Position numbers and translations under genes: made by a program
Source of the DNA: a bacterium
Lineage (GTDB): Bacteria > Cyanobacteriota > Vampirovibrionia > Obscuribacterales > Obscuribacteraceae
Direction of reading: 5' to 3'
DNA: 64,000 bases
NCBI GenBank assembly: GCA_016124935.1
Contig: WGMS01000007.1
Span: forward strand, 178,472 to 242,471
The notes under the pieces: model-generated
What the model saw: the letters and a program-made list of their open reading frames with translations, nothing else
What the model was told of the DNA's origin: nothing
Database searches by the model: none
Shown here: piece after piece, positions 19,162 through 28,800 of the stretch
Layout: every line of letters starts with the position of its first letter
How positions within the stretch are numbered: the first letter of the stretch is position 1

Positions 19162-21111
19162 ATGAGATCCTGGTCGAAGCTCCCCACAGCCCGAACGCTT
19201 TTCCTCTCCATCTCTTTTGTAGCTTTTCTTGGCGGGAGTCGAGCTTTTTGTGCCGACTACAGCCCGGGTGACCCTGCTCCTGATCTGAAGGTGGAACAGG
19301 GTCGAATCCAGCCGGTTACGACTGATTCCACCAAGCAGAAAGAGAAGAAAGAGACGGCTCTTCAGAAAGAATCTTTAGAAGCTGAGTTAGATGAGCCCTT
19401 AAAAGGGCTTTCCGAGCCGTTGAAAGAGAATACCGATTCTAGAACCGGTCTTTCGGAGGAGCAGGCTACCGTAGATAAAGGTCTGGAGAGCGGCAGCCGC
19501 AAAGACGACTATGATGTGATCAATATTCAGGCAAAAGAGTTCCGCAACCGTTTCTTGAAAGGCGAAGCGATTGAAGTGCGTCTGCCCATGCCTGATCAGC
19601 TTATTCCGCTGGGGAGCAAGCTTCCGCCCATTCGTCTCGATGCCAGTTTTACCCGACCGGTATCTTTAAAGGCGGTTGTGGACCATGCCATCGATCATAA
19701 CCTCGATATCAGGATAAGCGAGGCGGATAGAGATTCTTCCAAGTATCTCTATTATGGATCCCTCGGAAAGTTCCTGCCTGACATAAATATGAGCTATCGC
19801 TGGGAGCATCTCCAGGGGGGTAGATTAATCGGTGGTATTATCCCGACCAATTTCAATACTCCTAACGTGACCACATCGGCGGGCTTCAACTACTGGGGAT
19901 TTAGAGGCGGCAGCATATTCTATGGCGCTCTCGAAAGTCTGCATCGCTATAAAGCCTCTAAAGAGCTGGTGCATGGCACCATCAACGATGTGCTGCTCAA
20001 TATTACTCAGAACTACTACAACATGGTCCGTAATGAAGCGCTGCTCGAGATTCAGACCAGAGCGGTAGAGGTTTCCCAGGCCCAGGTCGATTTGAATCGC
20101 CAGCTCGAAAGCGCGGGAACCGGAACAAAGTTTCAGGTTCTACAATCCGAGACTCAGCTTGCTCGAGATCAGCAGAATCTCCTCACCCAGCAGGTCGATC
20201 TCAGGAAGTCCGCCATAGATCTTGCCACTGCATTAAACTTGAATGCGGCGGTTAATTTGCTATCGGTCGAGAACGAAGTACGAAAAGTTCGGTTGATAGA
20301 CTCGAAAACAGATATCAACCGATTGATTGACATCGCGGTGCGCAATCGTCCAGAGTTGAAACAATTCGAACAACTGCGCATCGCTGCTAAACGCAACATC
20401 CAGGTCCAGGCGGCGCCCTTGTATCCCAGGTTCTCTTTCTTCGGCTCTGTCACCGGAAGTGGTGCTACACTGTCTCGCGCTTTCGCCTGGTCGGATCCCT
20501 CTTACCAGACCGTGGCTACCGGCACTGTTATTCCTGGACCGATCATCGATGAAACCGGTTTGCCCCGCTTTGCCGCCGATAATTCCACCCTGGGCTTCGG
20601 TGGTGGTGGCGGCGCAGCCAATAGCACCATCTACCAGGCCGGGCAAGTGCTGGTACCCAGTCAGAGAGTCTCTCGGCAGGTTCGCAAATCTTTCACAATC
20701 GGCTTCCAGTTCGACTGGAACTTCACAGCCCTGGGCGTTCCGGACTTTGCCAATGTGGCTTCTGCCAAGGCTATCGCCCGCAAAGCGATGCTCCAGTCCA
20801 ATCAGCAGTTGATGAACGTTCTCAAGGAAGTCCGTTCCTCCTATCTGACCAGCCAGACTGTGGAGCGTCAAATAGAAGTAGCCGACAAAGAAGTAATCTC
20901 CTCTGCCGAGCAGCTTCGTCTGGCTCGGGTTCGACTGGCCAACGGTGTCGGCACCAACATCGATGTTATCAATGCCCAGCGCGATTTTACCAACGCTCTG
21001 GTAAATAAAGCCGATGCGATTATCGCTTTCAACATAGCCCAGGCCCAGTTGCTCCGAGACATGGGTGTGATCAGTCGTGATTCACTCACTTCCGGTCGCC
21101 TGATTCGGTGA
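19162..21111 (+). CDS. TolC-family outer membrane efflux protein
   Basis: 649 aa; two OEP-type repeats (ITQNYYNMVRNEALLEIQTRAVEVSQAQVDL; QLRLARVRLANGVGTNIDVINAQRDF); signal peptide. Confidence 0.88.
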   Translation: MRSWSKLPTARTLFLSISFVAFLGGSRAFCADYSPGDPAPDLKVEQGRIQPVTTDSTKQKEKKETALQKESLEAELDEPLKGLSEPLKENTDSRTGLSEEQATVDKGLESGSRKDDYDVINIQAKEFRNRFLKGEAIEVRLPMPDQLIPLGSKLPPIRLDASFTRPVSLKAVVDHAIDHNLDIRISEADRDSSKYLYYGSLGKFLPDINMSYRWEHLQGGRLIGGIIPTNFNTPNVTTSAGFNYWGFRGGSIFYGALESLHRYKASKELVHGTINDVLLNITQNYYNMVRNEALLEIQTRAVEVSQAQVDLNRQLESAGTGTKFQVLQSETQLARDQQNLLTQQVDLRKSAIDLATALNLNAAVNLLSVENEVRKVRLIDSKTDINRLIDIAVRNRPELKQFEQLRIAAKRNIQVQAAPLYPRFSFFGSVTGSGATLSRAFAWSDPSYQTVATGTVIPGPIIDETGLPRFAADNSTLGFGGGGGAANSTIYQAGQVLVPSQRVSRQVRKSFTIGFQFDWNFTALGVPDFANVASAKAIARKAMLQSNQQLMNVLKEVRSSYLTSQTVERQIEVADKEVISSAEQLRLARVRLANGVGTNIDVINAQRDFTNALVNKADAIIAFNIAQAQLLRDMGVISRDSLTSGRLIR

Positions 21112-21121
21112 TGATTTCGAG

Positions 21122-21826
21122 TTATTTGACGAAGTACATCTTGTTCGGCAGCTTCTGGCAATCGAGAGCGTAGCCGCCCACCAGATCCGAGACCTGGTCG
21201 CCTATATTGACCACGATTTTGAAGCCCATCTCTTCTATCTCTTTACGCACTTTTGTCTTCAGCTTGATGGCGGAGCTGTGCCGATCACTGTCCGGTCTCA
21301 TGTACAAGCCATCGTAAGCGATGTCATTCTTGACCAGATTCATTATCGTGTACGGTCTGAGCTTCTCCGGTCTGCCGGTGACAAGAAAGATACTGAAACC
21401 GTTTCTGCGTGCCCATTTTAGAAAAGAGGCTGTCTGTTTTAGATTGGGGGCGTCCGCTTTCTCTACCCATTTTATGAATTCCGGCCAACTGAACTCTTCG
21501 ACATGGTTGAACAGTCCCCGGTTGTCCAAAAGAGTCTCATCTATGTCAGAGACGATTGCCAGATTCCTGGTGTCGGGGTTCTCGCGCTTATATTTTTTGC
21601 AGAAGTCTCTCGCTTCCCTTACAGCTTTTGCGAATTCCTGTTTGAAGCGGCTGGTTTTGGTGTATTGCAATCCGGCTTCATTGCTTATGTCATAAGGCTT
21701 CTCTATCGCTTTGGAAAAATTCTCCGGGGGCTCAGCCAGGCCGGGCGACGGATAGAGAGCAAAAAGCGCCAGAACCATCAAGGCTGGCGCAGTATTGGAC
21801 TTTTTGAGAAAAGGGAGAAATTGCAT
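21122..21826 (-). CDS. HAD-superfamily acid phosphatase (class B/IIIB type), secreted
   Basis: IVSDIDETLLDN, FLVTGRPEK, IVVNIGDQVSDLVGG motifs; signal peptide. Confidence 0.87.
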   Translation of the reverse strand: MQFLPFLKKSNTAPALMVLALFALYPSPGLAEPPENFSKAIEKPYDISNEAGLQYTKTSRFKQEFAKAVREARDFCKKYKRENPDTRNLAIVSDIDETLLDNRGLFNHVEEFSWPEFIKWVEKADAPNLKQTASFLKWARRNGFSIFLVTGRPEKLRPYTIMNLVKNDIAYDGLYMRPDSDRHSSAIKLKTKVRKEIEEMGFKIVVNIGDQVSDLVGGYALDCQKLPNKMYFVK

Positions 21827-21835
21827 GCCGGCTGT

Positions 21836-22105
21836 TCAGGCTCCTCTTCTCGACACACCCTTGCCCTGGGAGTAGGACGCCGCTCCATAGACACTGGAAT
21901 ACTTCCCTGCCAGGGGCTCTACATCTACGCTTCCAACTGATTTTTCCGGGTCCGCTTCGTCATATACACCCCAGTAGGAGGAGCCCACGGTTTTTTTCTT
22001 GCACAGTGGATGTTTGGGACAGAGCTTCTCCGGAAAGGCGATCATGACCACCAGCACCACCACAACGATGAAGCAGCCGCCGTAGAAAACAAAATCCATT
22101 CTCAA
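21836..22105 (-). CDS. Small membrane protein, hypothetical
   Basis: 89 aa with N-terminal TM segment. Confidence 0.5.
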   Translation of the reverse strand: MRMDFVFYGGCFIVVVVLVVMIAFPEKLCPKHPLCKKKTVGSSYWGVYDEADPEKSVGSVDVEPLAGKYSSVYGAASYSQGKGVSRRGA

Positions 22106-22190
22106 AAACCTCTTACCGAAGCAGATTATCCTACTTTATGAATTGACTCTAGGGGATCCGAAGCTGATTGTCCATCGTATTCTCCGCATA

Positions 22191-22223
22191 CAAAAGAGAA
22201 GAAGCCTGGCTTCTTCTCTTTTG
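22191..22223. terminator. Bidirectional hairpin, likely intrinsic terminator
   Basis: CAAAAGAGAAGAAGCC-T-GGCTTCTTCTCTTTTG, perfect inverted repeat with A/T flanks. Confidence 0.75.
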
Positions 22224-22249
22224 CTAAGGAGGGCTGTGATAGCTTTGTT

Positions 22250-22411
22250 TCAGGCTTTCATCACCTGGACCAGGTCTCTGTAGAGTCCGGCTAATTGAGT
22301 AGTTACCATTGCTGTTTTCGGATTGTCTTCGCTGTACTGACTGAATTCTTCCGCCTTAGACTCGAAAAGTTCTCTAAGACGAAGTTGAAGTGCCTCTGCG
22401 TGCTTGTTCAT
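22250..22411 (-). CDS. Unlisted small ORF, 53 aa hypothetical
   Basis: ATG at 22411 (minus): MNKHAEALQLRLRELFESKAEEFSQYSEDNPKTAMVTTQLAGLYRDLVQVMKA*; followed by the 22191-22223 hairpin. Confidence 0.5.
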   Translation of the reverse strand: MNKHAEALQLRLRELFESKAEEFSQYSEDNPKTAMVTTQLAGLYRDLVQVMKA

Positions 22412-22580
22412 GGTGATTTTCTTTCTAGATTAGCGCCAGCGCGGGGCATGCTTTGCGTGCCCTCGGGATGGAGATGGAGTTGGAGCCGATTAACTGAGAA
22501 GTCAATTAATTTTCTCTCAAAAGGTCGTCAAGCTCAAGGGGTTTGGGCAAATATCTTGAATTATAGGAAGTAAAAAATAG

Positions 22581-22607
22581 AAAAGGACTCTATCGTTTTC
22601 GATAGAG
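22581..22607 (-). terminator. Intrinsic terminator downstream of hupB
   Basis: CTCTATCG-TTTT-CGATAGAG hairpin with A-rich tract (T-run on the minus strand). Confidence 0.7.
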
Positions 22608-22647
22608 CCCATACTTTCATTCTGTCTCTTGCGTTGACTGCTAAAAA

Positions 22648-22986
22648 TTAGCGACGCTTGGACTTTTTCTTGGCCTTGGCGCCGGGAGCACTCCAGTTAC
22701 CTTGACGGGCTTTGCCGTTCACGATGCTCTTCAGTTCCATTCCAGCTCGGAATGCGGGAACTTTGCTTGCGGGAATGCGAAGCGGAGCGAGGGTGCGGGG
22801 ATTGCGACCGGTACGAGCCTGACGGGTGCGGCGCTCGAAAGTACCGAATCCTACCAGAGTCACTTTCTCACCTTTGGCGATGGCGCCGGTGATACTGTGC
22901 AGCATAGCGGAAAGAGTGGTGCTTACCTGGGTCTTGGGCTGACCGGTAAGGTCCGAAACTTCCGTGATCAACTCAGCACGGTTCAT
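22648..22986 (-). CDS. hupB: HU-family DNA-binding protein with basic C-terminal tail
   Basis: MNRAELITEVSDLTGQ, EKVTLVGFGTFERRTRQARTGRNPRT, KVPAFRAGMELK; tail AKAKKKSKRR. Confidence 0.9.
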   Translation of the reverse strand: MNRAELITEVSDLTGQPKTQVSTTLSAMLHSITGAIAKGEKVTLVGFGTFERRTRQARTGRNPRTLAPLRIPASKVPAFRAGMELKSIVNGKARQGNWSAPGAKAKKKSKRR

Positions 22987-23201
22987 AGTGTTTTCTCCTT
23001 ATTCCTAATAAACCACAAACGGGTCTCCAAGTCGGAGACTTTATCACCACAAATCCGGTTATACAAGAGAGTTGATGCGGATTCCGCTAAATTCTGGTTC
23101 TTCCAACCGGATCAAATCGAGTTTAGATAAGCATTTTGAGATTTTGAGGGATGTCAGAAGACGGTCTATTGTTGTCAGTAGCCGGGATATGGTAAGCATA
23201 G

Positions 23202-24785
23202 ATGTTAGAGATAATGCGCAAATCTACTTACACTTACATGCCAAGTTTGAAAAGACTGCTCGACTCTCCGGTCATGGCCGGAGCCTGTCTTGTGTCGGGC
23301 GATGCCTATCTGAGTCGGGAAATAGAGCAGGTGGCAGGGCCGGGTGATTCTTTCGAAAATGGCGAAAGATGTCTGTTCGTTCTCGACGCCGGTTTCGACC
23401 CCGAAAAACTGGTGCCGGCTTCGGCGCTCTGCCTTGTGGCGCCCGGTGGCACAGTCATGGATAGTTATCTCGAAACTAAGAACGTCCAAGATCTTACGGA
23501 CTATTGCAATTCTATAAATGCACCGCTTTTGATACTACCCGGAAATGGCGATTGTGCTAAGTCCCTGGCCAATATCAGAAGCACCCTGATTGAACTGATA
23601 CAGGAATCGACAAATCATCTGCATCAGCAACTTTTCAATACTGTTCTGGAGAGGGGAATTGAAGGGTTGATCGCTCTGGTGCAAGATGTCATCGATAAGC
23701 CGGTCTCCCTTGAGAGTGCCGAGTTCAAGCAATTGGTCTCTTGTGGCATGAAGTCGACGCCGTCAAGACAACGCAAATCAATATCAGCTTTCGCAGCGGA
23801 TTTGCTCGAATCCCTGGCCAGCGGTTCAGAGCCACCTTCACGTTACTACTACCGATCCGATGACCGGATCGTTATCCCTCTTATTCATAACGATAAGAAC
23901 TTAATTGGTTATCTCTCGTCCTCCGTGAAGATGACGGAGAATGCAAATGACTATCTCTGGATTCTCAAGCCGGTAGCGCTTTCTTGTATGGTTGATTTAG
24001 TACAGCGCAGTAAGAGTGATATCGGGCTCAATACTGCATCGAAGAGTTTGCTTAAAGAGTTGATGTCCGGTCAGAGTCTCTCTGCTGTGGAATTGGAGCG
24101 AGTAGAGCGTCATTTCGGCTTCGATCTCTATGATGGATTTTTTGTTTTCGCCATCGATGCCCTTAGCAAAAAGGGCGAGAGGGTGACAAGGGTGCATTGG
24201 CCGGAAGATAGCGCTGTTTCGGTGGAAGTAGAGGGCACCCGGGTTTATGTTCTACCTTTTCATAAACGCTCTCGTGGGCAGTGGCAGGAAGAGCTGCAGA
24301 ACATGCTGGTGCCGATTCGCAGCCGCAACAAGACATTGAAGTTTCAGGTCGGCGCTTCAAGACCGGTGGATAACGTTCTCGAGTTTCACGAAGCTTATCG
24401 ACAGGCCAGGCAGTCCCTCATTATAGGTTCGATGATGCACACCGGAGAGGAGTGTGCCATCGGATATGGTGAGCTCGGCCTGATGCGTTTGCTTTATCTT
24501 ATCGTCGATCATCCCGAGTTCGAGCAGTTCTATCAAGAGACTCTGGGTCCGCTGGAGGCTTATGACAAAGAATGGGATACCGACCTGACCGAGACTCTCA
24601 AGGTCTATGTCGACCATGGCGCCAATCTAAATTCCGCTGCCCGGGCGCTCTACATTCATCGCAATACCATGCGCTATCGACTGGAGCAGATCGAAGAGGA
24701 TATTCTCAAAGTAGATATAGATTCTCAGGAAGTGCTGCTCAATCTGCAGGTGGCCTATATTATCAAGCAGCTTCGCAATCGCTGA
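23202..24785 (+). CDS. PucR/CdaR-type helix-turn-helix regulator
   Basis: C-terminal TLKVYVDHGANLNSAARALYIHRNTMRYRLEQIEE (HTH_30); actual start may be 23238. Confidence 0.82.
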   Translation: MLEIMRKSTYTYMPSLKRLLDSPVMAGACLVSGDAYLSREIEQVAGPGDSFENGERCLFVLDAGFDPEKLVPASALCLVAPGGTVMDSYLETKNVQDLTDYCNSINAPLLILPGNGDCAKSLANIRSTLIELIQESTNHLHQQLFNTVLERGIEGLIALVQDVIDKPVSLESAEFKQLVSCGMKSTPSRQRKSISAFAADLLESLASGSEPPSRYYYRSDDRIVIPLIHNDKNLIGYLSSSVKMTENANDYLWILKPVALSCMVDLVQRSKSDIGLNTASKSLLKELMSGQSLSAVELERVERHFGFDLYDGFFVFAIDALSKKGERVTRVHWPEDSAVSVEVEGTRVYVLPFHKRSRGQWQEELQNMLVPIRSRNKTLKFQVGASRPVDNVLEFHEAYRQARQSLIIGSMMHTGEECAIGYGELGLMRLLYLIVDHPEFEQFYQETLGPLEAYDKEWDTDLTETLKVYVDHGANLNSAARALYIHRNTMRYRLEQIEEDILKVDIDSQEVLLNLQVAYIIKQLRNR

Positions 24786-24788
24786 TTT

Positions 24789-25583
24789 CTATTTGTTGGT
24801 GGCGACAATAAAGCGGCTGCCGCTCTCCAGAGGGGTGATCGAATCGATTGTCCAGTTCGTGTAGAGCTCTTTCAGTTCACTATCTGAATAATTGCGCAGA
24901 AGCATGCCTTTCCGGGCTTTGTCCGTATAAACATGGGTGTCGTCTTCGAGTTTGAAATATTCACCGGCGCCCATTCCTACTTCGTCGAAGCAGGTAATCA
25001 AAGTGCCTCCCGGCTTCAGTACGTTTTTCAGCAGTTTGAAGATATCCCGGGTCGCCTCCAGGGGAAAGTGTTCGAAAATCGAGTTGGCCACTATCGCTTC
25101 GAAGTCGCCCTCGTCATAGACCAGGTTGGCGATGTCCATTGCCTGGAAATCGATGGTCAGGTCTTCTTTTTGTGCCCATGCCCGGCCTAGATTGACTGCA
25201 TGCTGGGAGATATCGATGCCGGTGACCAGAAAACCGTGGCGAGCCAGAAAGACCGATAACCAACCAGAGCCACAGCCCAGATCCAGCACTTTCTTCGCGC
25301 CTCTTTCTTCGAGGGTCTCCGGAATGAGGGGTAGATACGGTAGCTCCGGCATCTGGGTGTAGGCTGTTTTAACCCCTCCCCAGGCTCTCTCCCAGAAGCA
25401 GATGTTGTCCTTGTAGACTTCTGAGTTGATAAGCTTCTCCAGACCTTCGCTCGGTTCAGGTCCTCTGGTGCTTGTTTCGGTTGCTGATTTCTTTTCGGCT
25501 GGCATACTCGTGGTCATTTCTCTAGAACACTCTGGGCGAAAATTATAAGAATCCATCATGTTATCATGAGATCCTGATTTCAA
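24789..25583 (-). CDS. Class I SAM-dependent methyltransferase
   Basis: VLDLGCGSGWLSVFLARHGFLVTGIDIS, IVANSIFEHF, LKPGGTLITCF. Confidence 0.85.
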   Translation of the reverse strand: MKSGSHDNMMDSYNFRPECSREMTTSMPAEKKSATETSTRGPEPSEGLEKLINSEVYKDNICFWERAWGGVKTAYTQMPELPYLPLIPETLEERGAKKVLDLGCGSGWLSVFLARHGFLVTGIDISQHAVNLGRAWAQKEDLTIDFQAMDIANLVYDEGDFEAIVANSIFEHFPLEATRDIFKLLKNVLKPGGTLITCFDEVGMGAGEYFKLEDDTHVYTDKARKGMLLRNYSDSELKELYTNWTIDSITPLESGSRFIVATNK

Positions 25584-25816
25584 GACCGTTATAGATTCGA
25601 CCGGACAAGGATCTTTACTCTAAAGCCAAGCTGTCACTGCCGTTTTGCCGGGATCCTCTTGGTAACATTACTGAAATGAACGGTATTCAGTAGATTAGTA
25701 CAAATCTATGAGGGGTATTTAATCACTGCAAGAGGTTTTAAATTCTCCTGTACGAATAAGGCACGAGTGCAGTTTGCGCTTTTGATGGACAGAGTAAGGT
25801 TAGGTCAGGTTAGGCA

Positions 25817-28800
25817 ATGATAGAGCCCAGCCGTATCCAGTTACAGATGATGCTTGTGCAGCAGGCAGGGCCAGGCGCGCTGCCGCTCAGTATCATCAAT
25901 CCCCAGAAATTTCTGCCTTTCCTTCGAACGGTGGAGCAGCTCTCCATTGATGAAAACCTCAAGCCGATTCTGGTCTACTGGTCCTGTCAGAGCGCCGGCC
26001 GCCTGTTGCCTAAGGGTCCCAAGTTCAGGGACCTTATGAAAGAAGCCGAATGTGTCTCGATCTATTCGGAAGAGCGGTCTGATCCGCCGGATGAATGGGG
26101 CTTTCTTCTAGAGAGTCGCGGGCTCTGTCTGGTGGTTTATGGTCAGCAAGCCTCAGAATCTCCGGATGGGGATAAATATTCTTGCACCGGCTCCATGGAC
26201 CCGACCATTGTCAAACAGGCTTTCGACAGGCTTCTGCCCCGTTGGGAAAGACTTGAGAAAGCTGAGAGCGAGCGCTTAATAGATCATCGCCAGAAACTCG
26301 GTCCCAGCGGCAGCGCCCAGCCGTTCATGCAGAGGGTACGTCAGGCCTGGCCCATCGTCAAAGCGCCCATACAGCAGGGCTTCATCCTTGATCCTCTACA
26401 GGGCCTCTCCTTTCCGGAGATAATCGATGCCGGTGGTCCGCCGCAGCCCGATAGCGGCAAAGTGAAGCCTATTGCCGTCGACATAGCTCCATCGCCTTCG
26501 GCTTCCTACACCGGTCTCAATCCTATATCCTCTCTGGTCGGCTCTCCCAAGTCAGGCACCGCTTCCATGGCGGTTCAGGTTCAGAATCAGCCGATTGTCA
26601 CCGGTCGCGATGAGCCGAAACTCAAGACCTCCATCGAGGATGACGGCGGTGCCGGCAGTCGCAAAACCGCGGTGGGAGCGCCGGAAGCTCAACCTTCACC
26701 GGAGGAGACCGGCGAGCACGTGCCGGTCATTCCCGTAGCCGCCCAGACTATTATTTCCGACATCATCGGCAAGCTCAGACATTCCAGCGACCTGCAATCT
26801 ATTCTCCAGTTCGCCATCGAGAAACTGGTGGAGACTGCCGGGGCAGAAAGAGGGTTGATCTGGCAGATTGACGGGGATCATCTCAAGGTCACCAACGAGT
26901 ATGCCACCAGCGGCAAAGAGGCTTTTGTAGACAACAAGCTCTCTCCCCAGGAGTCCACCGCCATCGTACTGGAGTTTCTGTCACGCTTCCCGGATGAGAC
27001 CGGGGCTGGTGTAATCAGTATTCCGGACACATCCGAAGACACCAATCTGCACAAAGTCTCCCCTACCCTCTCGTCTTTAATAGAGCTTGGTGGCGTCAAC
27101 GCCAGGCTCATGGCACAGCTTCGCTCCCGGGGTATATTCTCGGGCTTTCTTGAGTTGCAGCAGTGCTCCGGTGCCCGGGAATGGAGCACTGTGGATGCCG
27201 TGGTCCTTCAGAAAGTAGCCGAGGTTCTCTCGGTCGTTGTTCAGCAGTCTGCCGACCAGAGCAAAATCGAGATGGACGCCCAGGAGATGAAGCTGATCAA
27301 TGAAATCGCCAGTCTTTTCCGGGAATCCAGGGGGATAACCACCAGGGATTCGCTGATCAAATCGGTCATGCTGGTGGCGGAGCACATGGGCTTCAGCCAT
27401 TCAGAGATCTATTTGATCAATCAGTCCCAGAACGAACTGATACCCCAGACTAAAGACACTAGCTCTGATTCGGTCGATCTGGAGAATACCGATAATCCCT
27501 TTGTTGAAGTCTTCAAGTCCGGTCGCGGCAAGATGATCAACATGGAGTACAGCCGCAAGCCGGATCCCTTCTTTCATCATGATATGGCGCTTGTGCTGCC
27601 CCTTACTTCCGAGGGTGCAAGACTGGGTGTGATCGGGCTCTGGAAACGCCTTCCCAATCGACCGGATTTCCGCCCACAAGATAGAGAACTGGGTCTGACC
27701 ATTGCCGGTCATATGTCCAACGTTATCCGTGCCGACCAGGCTATTCAACAGATTCGATCGGACCAGACCAGGGCGGCTATTATCAACCGGGTCACAGAAG
27801 GTATTCGTAAGTCTCTCAAGAGCGCTGATCAGATCATGGAGACCTTAGTAGATTCTATTTACGACTATTTTGATCTGGAACAATGCGTCTGTGCCTTATT
27901 CGACGTCCAATCCGACTCTTTTGGAAAGTCAAAAGAGAAAGGACTTGCTCCTTCTGAAAAAGAGAAAGAGAGCGGAAGCGGAAGTGGAAACGGAAACGGA
28001 AACGGAAACGAACAGGATGAGCATTTGCTGGAAGGCGGAGAACATGAGCCGGAGAACCTCGGCGAGTTTCTCTTGCGAGCCCTGAAAGAAGAATTGAAGC
28101 AGGGTCAGATTGTTTTTCTGAGCCGCGACCAGATCATCGACAGATTGAAAGATGATGATGACGCTCCGATAACCGACGCGATTAAATCAGCCACCCTTGT
28201 CCCTCTTTACTATGCCGGTAATTTCAAAGCTGCCCTCTGTATGATGTCAGCCGAGATGTCCAGACCGCTTTCGGCCAAGGATGAACATTTCGTTCTCGAC
28301 CTTGCCGACCGGGTGGCGGTGGTCATATCTCACGCCGAACTATTCAATCAGGTCGAGATGGAAGCGATAACCGACCCGATGACCGGTTTGCACAATCGCC
28401 GTCATTTCGAATCGCAGCTTTCTAAAGAGATAGATCGTTATCAACGATTCGGTCACCCCTTCTCATTCATCATCATCGACCTCGATTTCCTCAAAAAAAT
28501 CAACGATAATCTCGGTCATCATTATGGTGACGAAGCGATCAAGCATATCGGTAAGGTCTTGAAGCGCAGTGTGCGGGATGTGGATACCGTGGGAAGATTC
28601 GGAGGAGAAGAGTTCGTCGTTCTGCTTCCGGAGACTGATCTGAAGTGGGCTCGAATGGTGGCTGAGAGAATTTGTTCTTCAATTCGGGAGAAACATGTAG
28701 AAGGGGTAGGCACGGTCACTGCTTCTCTGGGTGTGGCTGTTTTCCCCCAGGATGCCGACGACAAAGAGAAGCTTTTCGAACTTGCCGACAAGGCTCTCTA

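Noticed and set aside
19162-21111. Complete RND/ABC tripartite efflux operon around the TolC-like gene
   Set aside because: No membrane-fusion or inner-membrane pump gene is adjacent; only a lone TolC-family gene is supported.
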